Part shown: positions 57,879 to 64,000 of the stretch, piece after piece
Numbering within the stretch: position 1 is the first letter of the stretch
How the letters are laid out: every line of letters begins with the position of its first letter
DNA from: Thiobacillus denitrificans
Lineage (GTDB): Bacteria > Pseudomonadota > Gammaproteobacteria > Burkholderiales > Thiobacillaceae
Direction of reading: 5' to 3'
DNA: 64,000 bases
Assembly (NCBI GenBank): GCA_002343685.1
Contig: DDRS01000027.1
Span: 1 to 64,000, forward strand
The notes under the pieces: generated by a model
The model's database searches: none
What the model was told of the DNA's origin: nothing
The model's input: only the letters and a program-made list of their open reading frames with translations
Translations under genes and position numbers: made by a program

Positions 57879-59720
57879 TCAGGCGGACGTCAACTCTTCC
57901 GACGCCGTGCTGGTTCCGGAAGCAGGCGCTTCCGTCGCCAGCCGCCGGCCGAAAGGCATGCGGCGCTGATCGATGAACAGGCTGCTGCCGTCAATGCGCT
58001 TGGCCATGCGCTTGGCTTCGGAAGCGGCACGCGCCACTTCCTGGTAATGGTGGTAATTGCTCGGATCGACCAGCACGGCGCCGATGGACAGCGTCACCAG
58101 GGCATGAAAAGCCATGACGCCGCGCCGGTCTTCGCTGCGGTAGCCGCCTGCCTCCACATGCTCGGGATTGAACAGGGCCCGGCATTCGCGATCGAAGCGA
58201 GCCAGCATGCCATGGCAGCGGATCTCCCAGTCGAGGCTCTGGAACAGCACGACAAAATCGTCGCCGCCGATATGACCGACAAAATCGAGTTCCGGGTTGC
58301 AGCTGTCGCGCAGGATGCGCGCCAGCAGCTGGATGATGTCATCGCCGCGACGAAACCCGTAGACGTCGTTGTAGGGCTTGAACTGGTCGAGGTCGAAATA
58401 GGCCGTGACGAAAGTCTGTTCGTTGACGAGCAGGCGCTCGAGATGCTCCTGGATCGGCACATTGCCAGGCAACCCGGAGAGCGGGTTGGCATAACGCGCG
58501 GCGACGATCTGCATTTCGGTGACTTCGCGCATCAGGTCGAAGCCGGACCCCAGTCCCAGGTAGCGTCCCTCGGTCGTGATGATGAAGCCCTGGGTAAAGG
58601 CGGCCTTGCCTTTCTTGACGACCAGTTCGGACAGTTCGGTCATGCGCGTGGCCTTGTCGACGATGAGCGGATCGGTGTCCATCATGTCGCAACACGGTTT
58701 GCGGCCATGGAGCTCGCGGCCGTATAACCCGATGAAGCGGTCGAGCAGGGCGGGGCGGTGAATGATGCCGACGGGTATCTCCTCGTCCACCACGGCCACC
58801 GCATGCAGCTCAGGGTACTGCATCATCAACTCGAGCACGTCCTCACTGGATGTGCTTGGATGGACGGACGGAGCGGACACCACGAGCCTATCGGCCGACA
58901 CGTGCAGGCCGTCGCGTGCCTGCAGCATGGGAAAGACGCTGACGACGCCGGATTGCAGGCAGGCTTCCACCTCGCGTGACAGCAGCCGGATCGGTACCGG
59001 CGAAGGGCGTCCGATGAGGTAGCCCTGGGCGTAGCGGATGCCGAGATCCTTCAACACTGCCAGTTCGGACGGGCTTTCCACGCCCTCGGCAATCACGCAG
59101 GAATGCGCGCCTTCGGCCAGCATTCGGATCGACCGCACGAACTGGATCTTGTGGGGATCCTGGTGGATCCCAGAGATGAAATGCTTGTCGATCTTGACGA
59201 AGGCAGGCTTCAGTTCGGACCACAGCCGCAGGCTGGAAAAGCCTTCGCCGAGGTCGTCCATGGCCACCTCGATGCCGATCGCGCGCAAGCCGGCGACGGC
59301 CTTGCGCAGAAAGGCATAATCCAGCGCGGTCGCATTCTCGGTGATCTCGATCACCACCTGGCTGCTGGACAGGCCGACATCCGACAACGCCGCCAGCACT
59401 GCTTCCGGCGCGAAGCTCGCATCCAGCAGGCTGCCGGGCGACAGGTTCACGAACAGCCGCCCCGGCAGCTTCAATTGCGCAAACGTCTTGAGGGACGTGC
59501 GGACACAGGCCCAGTCCAGCGCGGTCAGCAGGCCATGCTGTTCGGCCACGCGGAACATCGCCTGGGGAGCGTGCAGCGGGCTGTTCGACGGCCCCCGAGA
59601 CAGGGCTTCGTATCCCATCACGCGTCCATTGGCGAGGTCGAGCACCGGTTGCAGCAGCGTCATCAGCCGTGCCTTGTCCAGGATGTGTACCAGATGCACG
59701 CGTAATTCGTCGTGGCTCAT
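57879..59720 (-). CDS. EAL-CBS-GGDEF cyclic-di-GMP signalling protein
   Basis: The 613 residues from ATG 59720 start with an EAL domain: YEALSR, NLSPGSLL, EITENA, DDLGEGFSS and IAEGVES. DDFG is changed to DDLG, but the acidic ligands are kept. Two CBS modules (about 280-400) follow, then a GGDEF domain with GGDDF at its active site; the inhibitory RxxD site is not conserved. CBS pairs usually bind adenine nucleotides, so the protein may link energy state to cyclic-di-GMP. It has no membrane segment. It is divergent from the EpsA regulator gene. Confidence 0.92.
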   Translation of the reverse strand: MSHDELRVHLVHILDKARLMTLLQPVLDLANGRVMGYEALSRGPSNSPLHAPQAMFRVAEQHGLLTALDWACVRTSLKTFAQLKLPGRLFVNLSPGSLLDASFAPEAVLAALSDVGLSSSQVVIEITENATALDYAFLRKAVAGLRAIGIEVAMDDLGEGFSSLRLWSELKPAFVKIDKHFISGIHQDPHKIQFVRSIRMLAEGAHSCVIAEGVESPSELAVLKDLGIRYAQGYLIGRPSPVPIRLLSREVEACLQSGVVSVFPMLQARDGLHVSADRLVVSAPSVHPSTSSEDVLELMMQYPELHAVAVVDEEIPVGIIHRPALLDRFIGLYGRELHGRKPCCDMMDTDPLIVDKATRMTELSELVVKKGKAAFTQGFIITTEGRYLGLGSGFDLMREVTEMQIVAARYANPLSGLPGNVPIQEHLERLLVNEQTFVTAYFDLDQFKPYNDVYGFRRGDDIIQLLARILRDSCNPELDFVGHIGGDDFVVLFQSLDWEIRCHGMLARFDRECRALFNPEHVEAGGYRSEDRRGVMAFHALVTLSIGAVLVDPSNYHHYQEVARAASEAKRMAKRIDGSSLFIDQRRMPFGRRLATEAPASGTSTASEELTSA

Positions 59721-59913
59721 AGGGGGATATAAGGGGGAAGTCGGCCCTCGACGATAGGTGGCCTGCGTTACGGGCGTGTGAAGCCAGGGCAGGGTGGGGC
59801 TGTGGTCATGGGGGCGCAAGACTGCGCGAGGCAGAGTAAGGTTCCTGGCGTCAAAAAAACTTCATGCCCTTGTCATGGCGCGTGCCTATGCTCTGCTCGC
59901 AACAGGGGAGTCC

Positions 59914-60693
59914 ATGCACAATACCAACGAACTGACCGACGAAGAGTGCGGCCATCTGGCGCGCATCCTGCTCGCCTCGCGGCGGGTCACGTTGCGCCAC
60001 CATTTTTTCAGCTGGATCCATGGCCCGGTGCAGTCGCTCATCCCGCACGAAATCCTACTGTGCGGCGTGGCGGACGAGAGCGGCTACCTGCTGCACCAAC
60101 GCTTCACCGCCTGCCGCTACTTCAAGGACGACCACTATCATCGCGTCATCCATCCGGGAGACGGTCTGATCAACCAGCTGGCACAGGAATGGCAGGCCTG
60201 CGGCGAACCGCGCCTGATCGCCGGGCAGCACGAAGACAGCGGCAACTGGACGGCCCGCCTGACCGATCTCGAACTGAAGAATGTCGCCTTCCACGGCATG
60301 GGCTGGACCAATGGACAGATCAAGGGTTACGCCAGTTTCTCGCGCGTGCGGATGCCGTTCGACGACCGGCTCGAACTGTATCTCGACATCCTGCTGCCGC
60401 ACCTGCTCGCCACCTTGGCCCGCATGTTGTCCCACGAATCGCGCACCGGCACGCTCAGCCGACGGCCTGCCGGGCTCATCACCGCGCGCGAGGTCGAGGT
60501 GCTGACCTGGGTACGCGACGGCAAGACCAACGACGAAATCGCCGACATCCTCGGCCTGTCCATGCTCACAGTCAAAAATCATCTGCGCCACGCCATGAAA
60601 AAACTGGTCGTCCGCACCCGCGGCCAGGCCGTCGCCAAGGCCATTTCGCTGGGACTGCTGCATGCCCATGGCGTGCGTGGCGACATGCAATAG
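59914..60693 (+). CDS. epsA: EpsA-type LuxR transcriptional regulator of exopolysaccharide/PEP-CTERM genes
   Basis: The 259 residues start at ATG 59914, with AGGGGAG upstream. The C-terminal LuxR HTH is complete (ITAREVEVLTWVRDGKTN, then IADILGLSMLTVKNHLRH). The N-terminal 190 residues resemble the EpsA sensor region found in PEP-CTERM/exosortase-B species. EpsA relatives activate exopolysaccharide genes. It directly precedes a PEP-CTERM gene, supporting the name; its targets here are not shown. Confidence 0.85.
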   Translation: MHNTNELTDEECGHLARILLASRRVTLRHHFFSWIHGPVQSLIPHEILLCGVADESGYLLHQRFTACRYFKDDHYHRVIHPGDGLINQLAQEWQACGEPRLIAGQHEDSGNWTARLTDLELKNVAFHGMGWTNGQIKGYASFSRVRMPFDDRLELYLDILLPHLLATLARMLSHESRTGTLSRRPAGLITAREVEVLTWVRDGKTNDEIADILGLSMLTVKNHLRHAMKKLVVRTRGQAVAKAISLGLLHAHGVRGDMQ

Positions 60694-60910
60694 CCAGGCC
60701 ATTTGCCAGCCTGTTTGCACATGAGCCAACCGGCTCAATTTTCAGGCCCGGGTTTCCCCATCGGGTGTCATCCGTGCTCTCTAAAGTAGCCCTGTCCGCA
60801 GCCATGCGGGCTCCATTTCCGGTTGGTCTGACGCGTAGCCCGCCAGGCCTGCCCCACAGGGGGGCGGAAAGCATCACAACTTTCTGGTTTATTAAATAGG
60901 AGCACTACTG

Positions 60911-61662
60911 ATGAACTTCAAACTCAATGCGCTGGTCGCTGCCGCCCTGCTGGCCGCCGCCGGTTCCGCCAACGCTGCCATCGACCCGGGCCTGAACGGC
61001 AACGGCGAAATCTGGTTTGCCGTGTACGACACCGTGGCGCAGAAATCCTTCACTTTCGACACCGGCGTGTACATGAACGACTTCGTCGGCACAGGCGTCA
61101 ACTACAACTACAACTTCGCCAGCGATGCCAACTGGACGACCTTCGCTGCTGGCGCCAACTCTGCCAACTGGCTGTGGATGGTTGGGGCTGAAGGTGCTAC
61201 TGGTACTAGTGCTGCCGCGTCTTTACGACCGATAACGCAGCCACTGTTTCTATTCCCAAAGCAGGCCCGACGAACATGGCTGCCAATGGTGCGATTTATA
61301 CCAACGCCCAGATCGCCAGCCTTAACTACGCTGCCAATATTTCCACGGTCAAGTTTGCAGGCGATTCAGGTTACTTCGGCGATCCCACTATGACGGGAAA
61401 CTGGGGTACCAAGTTCACGCCGGATGCCTCTGCTACCGTGGGCACGGCCCTGAACTTCTTCTCCATTACCGGTGCTTCCGGCTTGGGTAATGTCAACGGG
61501 GTCAAATTCGGTGCCGTTGCCACCGACGTCTGGACTCTGAGCAGTGCTGGCGTTCTGAACTACGGTGCCGCCGCACCCGTGCCCGAAGCCGATACCTACG
61601 CTCTGATGTTGGCCGGCCTGGGTCTGGTGGGCTTCATGGCCCGTCGCCGCCTGGCTGCCTGA
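60911..61662 (+). pseudogene. PEP-CTERM protein gene with an internal frameshift
   Basis: The first frame (60911-61393, 160 aa) starts with a signal peptide (MNFKLNALVAAALLAAAGSA) and a normal PEP-CTERM-like middle, then loses sense after GAEGATGTSAAAS. The second frame continues the protein (VFTTDNAATVSIPKAGPTNM, then AANGAIYTN) to a perfect sorting end: VPEADTYALMLAGLGLVGFM and basic ARRRLAA at 61660. A single-base change near 61211-61225 explains both. Without it the protein would be about 250 residues. The C-terminal sorting signal is out of frame as sequenced. It may be a true pseudogene, a sequencing error or an unusual shift site. Confidence 0.85.
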
Positions 61663-61695
61663 TTATTTCCATCTGACTTACTCATCCAATCGTGT

Positions 61696-61720
61696 CATCC
61701 CGCTCCGTTGGAGCGGGATG
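61696..61720. repeat. 11-bp hairpin in the leader of the PstS-like gene
   Basis: CATCCCGCTCC and GGAGCGGGATG pair perfectly with a three-base loop. It ends 20 bases before the next start codon, with its own ribosome site (AAAGGAA) after it. No T tract follows. It could stabilise the mRNA 5' end or partly stop upstream transcription. Confidence 0.6.
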
Positions 61721-61740
61721 CAATCCAAAGGAATTGACGC

Positions 61741-62997
61741 ATGAAACTGAACAAAATCGCTCTGGCCCTGGCTGCGTTGGTAGCTGCCCCCGTTGCTTTC
61801 GCCCACAGCCCGACCACCACGCCTGACCTGGTCGTGCGCATCTCCGGCGCTTCCGCTCAGCAGGGCACTCTGGTGAAGATCGCCGAGACCATGATGGTCG
61901 CCGGTACCATCGACGTGTTCTACAACGATGCCTCGGGCAAAGATCATCGTGCCGTGTTCGGGACAATGAAGCCCACTGGCACTGCCATCGGCGTACTGAA
62001 TACCACCATCCCGGCTTCCATCGGCGGCAAGAAAGTCCTGATTCTGGATCGCGCCGCAGGCGGCTCCTTCTATGGCGTGGGTCCGGTTGCCCGTGCCCAG
62101 GCCATCGATGCCATGAAGGTTGATGGCAGCTGTGCCAGCTCCGGCGACACTTTCCCCAGCCCCTCCTACTATTGCGGCGGTACCGAACTGCAGGTGTCCG
62201 ACGCCGGTGTGTCCGACGTCGAGCCCGGCATGTTCCGCGGTCCCAACCTGCCCGCCGGCGAAACGGCCTTGAGCGCAGCCGAACTGGCGGTTCTGGATGT
62301 GGCCAGCCAGAACGGCGTGGTCATGGGCATCGCCGTGACCAACAACTATCCCTATGCCACGATCAGCAAGGCAGCCGTCCAGTCCATCATGACGGGTACC
62401 TACACCGACTGGAGCCAGGTGAATGCCAGCCTGTCCGGCCCCATCACCCTGGAGACCCGTGCGGCAGGATCCGGTACCAAGTCCGCAGCCAACGCCTTTT
62501 TCCTGAATGCCCCTTGCTCAACTGCTGGTCTGGTGCCCTTTGGTGCTCAAGGTGATCCGGTCAACTTCTCCACCTACACCGTCGTTGAAAACGGCAGCAC
62601 CGGCGGCGTCAAATCCGGTCTGAACAGCGTGTATGCCAAAGGTCAGATGGGTCTCGGTCTGGTCTCCCTGGAGAACACCCCGAGCGGCAGCGACAACTGG
62701 AAGTTCGTTGCCATCGACGGCGTGGCGCCCACCATCGCCAATGCGGTGAGCGGCGACTACCAGTTCTTCGTCGAGCAATCGATGCAGTGGCGGAGCAGCA
62801 CCAACGGCACCGCCGTGGGGGATGTTCTGAATACCTTCCGTACCGTGTCTTCCGATCCGGCCATTCTGTCGATCCTCCCTGGCGTGGCAGCCACGCCCTT
62901 CAACTACGACCCGGCCTATGCCGCCATCACGCTGAAGGGTACGCGTGCTGCGGTATCCGGCCCGAACACCTGCCAGCCGCTGCAGCTGTTCTACTGA
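61741..62997 (+). CDS. PstS-like periplasmic/secreted substrate-binding protein
   Basis: The 418 residues have a strong signal peptide (LALAALVAAPVAFA, cleaved near 21). The mature part has the phosphate-binding-type pattern VVRISGASAQQGT near the N-terminus and ETRAAGSGTKSAANAFF near 245. YPYATISKAAVQSIMTGTYT resembles the PBP-like domain seen in PstS homologues. No pstCAB transporter genes are near, so an uptake role is doubtful. Its neighbours are PEP-CTERM and two-partner-secretion genes, which suggests a cell-surface role. Confidence 0.75.
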   Translation: MKLNKIALALAALVAAPVAFAHSPTTTPDLVVRISGASAQQGTLVKIAETMMVAGTIDVFYNDASGKDHRAVFGTMKPTGTAIGVLNTTIPASIGGKKVLILDRAAGGSFYGVGPVARAQAIDAMKVDGSCASSGDTFPSPSYYCGGTELQVSDAGVSDVEPGMFRGPNLPAGETALSAAELAVLDVASQNGVVMGIAVTNNYPYATISKAAVQSIMTGTYTDWSQVNASLSGPITLETRAAGSGTKSAANAFFLNAPCSTAGLVPFGAQGDPVNFSTYTVVENGSTGGVKSGLNSVYAKGQMGLGLVSLENTPSGSDNWKFVAIDGVAPTIANAVSGDYQFFVEQSMQWRSSTNGTAVGDVLNTFRTVSSDPAILSILPGVAATPFNYDPAYAAITLKGTRAAVSGPNTCQPLQLFY

Positions 62998-63066
62998 TCC
63001 GGGTTGACGTCCTGACCTGGAAAAGTGCTTCGAGGTGGGCGCAATGCCCATCTCGGATCACGGGAA

Positions 63067-63093
63067 GCGTCCACCGCAAGGTGGACGCTTTTT
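63067..63093 (+). terminator. Intrinsic terminator after the PstS-like gene
   Basis: GCGTCCACC-GCAA-GGTGGACGC is followed by five T. A nine-base stem with tetraloop and T tract is canonical. It ends the PstS-like transcript about 70 bases after its stop, so the next gene has a separate promoter within 63094-63196. Confidence 0.92.
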
Positions 63094-63196
63094 GGCTTGC
63101 TTGAGTCTGATTTTTATTGGGTGTTGTCGATGCGGATGCGAGTCCTGAAAAGAGCTTCCGGAATCGAATGGCTGTTGATGAATTGGCTGTGACCAC

Positions 63197-64000
63197 ATGA
63201 ATGTCTGCAATGAACGGTCGAGAGACGTGACGAAACTGAATGAATCCAAGGGGATCGCCGACTGGATCCGCATGTGGATGAAGTGGCCGTGGGTTTGCCT
63301 GATGGTGTTCCTGGGCCTGTCGGCAGCACTGACCGCCAGCGCCGAGGAAGGCGTAGGGAAGACGCCAGCCGATGCTGTGCCTGCTACAGCGCAGGAAAAC
63401 CATTTCAATATTTTCGAGTACGCCGTGGAAGGCAATACCCTGTTATCGACTATCGCCATCGAACAGGCGGTGTACCCCTATCTTGGCGAGAACCGAACCA
63501 TTGCCGATGTGCAGTCCGCCCGGGAAAGCCTGGAACGGGCCTATCGGGATGGCGGGTACCCGACGGTGTTCGTGGATATTCCGGAACAGAAAGTGGATGG
63601 GAACACGGTGCGTCTCAGGGTGACCGAGGGCAGCGTGGAGCGCTTGCGGGTAAGCGGCGCGAAATATTACTCGTTGGGAGAGATCAAGGCGCACGTCCCT
63701 ACGCTGGCGGAGGGCAGCGTGCCGTATTTCCCCGATGTGCAGAAGCAGCTGGCCAGCCTGGCCGCGGCACGCGACCGGAAGGTGACGCCGGTGCTGCGAG
63801 CGGGCAGGACGCCCGGCAAGGTGGAAGTGGAGCTGAAGGTGGAGGATGAACTGCCCCTGCATGGCAGCCTGGAAGCCAACAACTACTACAGTGCCAATAC
63901 CGAACACGCCCGGGTCAATGGCATGTTGCGCTTTGACAATCTGTGGCAACGGGGCCATAGCGTTTCTCTCCAGTACCAGGCGACGCCGTCCAATCCCAAC
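63197..64000 (+). CDS. ShlB/FhaC-type two-partner secretion outer-membrane transporter (partial)
   Basis: The frame is open to the window end (268 codons from ATG 63197; GTG 63227 and ATG 63272 are other possible starts). A hydrophobic export segment (VCLMVFLGLSAALTASA) follows a basic start. Then comes a POTRA domain (IFEYAVEGNTLLSTIAIEQA, SLERAYRDGGYPTVFVDIPE and VRLRVTEG), a second POTRA and the start of the barrel (LHGSLEANNYYS). Such transporters export one large TpsA partner. That partner is not in the window. The family call is firm; the C-terminus is not visible. Confidence 0.9.
   Translation, partial: MNVCNERSRDVTKLNESKGIADWIRMWMKWPWVCLMVFLGLSAALTASAEEGVGKTPADAVPATAQENHFNIFEYAVEGNTLLSTIAIEQAVYPYLGENRTIADVQSARESLERAYRDGGYPTVFVDIPEQKVDGNTVRLRVTEGSVERLRVSGAKYYSLGEIKAHVPTLAEGSVPYFPDVQKQLASLAAARDRKVTPVLRAGRTPGKVEVELKVEDELPLHGSLEANNYYSANTEHARVNGMLRFDNLWQRGHSVSLQYQATPSNPN

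Noticed and set aside
1..64000. CRISPR arrays, tRNA and rRNA genes
   Set aside because: No regularly spaced direct repeats and no tRNA-like cloverleaf or rRNA sequence was seen when reading both strands. A covariance search could still find a divergent RNA.

Overview
The window comes from a high-GC betaproteobacterium. A Thiobacillus-like or other Nitrosomonadales sulfur or iron oxidiser fits best. This rests on the IscR-type isc operon with cysE upstream, the EpsA/PEP-CTERM genes, a secreted DsrE-like protein and the compact sdh-gltA-sucAB block. The genus is an inference, because no rRNA or tRNA is visible.

Bases 1 to about 17900 are the end of a genomic island, probably an integrative element. 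It carries a partial ParB-like gene and a short element-type RadC on the minus strand, followed by a defence island. The defence genes are AbiEi/AbiEii (abortive infection), a coiled-coil XRE regulator, a Gabija pair (GajA OLD-TOPRIM nuclease and GajB UvrD-like helicase), an unrecognised 269-aa gene, and a complete Wadjet operon jetABCD led by a WYL regulator. The Wadjet operon runs on the minus strand from a promoter region rich in TGTTATA half-sites to a clear intrinsic terminator near 9307-9336. Bases 17340-17940 are a gene-poor scar joining the island to the chromosome.

Bases 17940-26750 are housekeeping: suhB, trmJ, cysE and the operon iscR-iscS-iscU-iscA-hscB-hscA-DUF3050-fdx-iscX, closed by a perfect hairpin. 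IscR-like boxes lie in front of both iscR and cysE, which links cysteine supply to Fe-S assembly. A DUF3050 (haem-oxygenase-fold) gene sits inside the operon between hscA and fdx.

Bases 26750-35250 hold an outer-membrane barrel, a small membrane protein, a secreted DsrE-like protein with a TetR regulator, and the flagellar genes flhB, flhA, flhF, flhG and fliA. FlhB lacks its whole autocleaving cytoplasmic domain. The FlhG-like protein has lost its P-loop but keeps the DQAxxLR element that activates FlhF in the known family.

Bases 35300-45060 are a carbon-metabolism block: malic enzyme, sdhCDAB, sdhE, gltA, sucA and sucB. SucB has no recognisable E3-binding domain, and no lpd gene is nearby. 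An MlaF-like ATPase with a substituted H-loop histidine follows it.

Bases 46000-60700 are rich in signalling genes: a REC-TPR protein with a soluble histidine kinase, a REC-PAS-PAS-GGDEF-EAL protein, a sensor kinase with its small response regulator, and an EAL-CBS-GGDEF protein. Among them are a lipase-like hydrolase, a macro-domain protein, a lipocalin and a PEP-CTERM protein. The right end holds the EpsA-type LuxR regulator, a frameshifted PEP-CTERM gene, a PstS-like secreted protein and the start of a two-partner-secretion (ShlB/FhaC) transporter that runs off the window.
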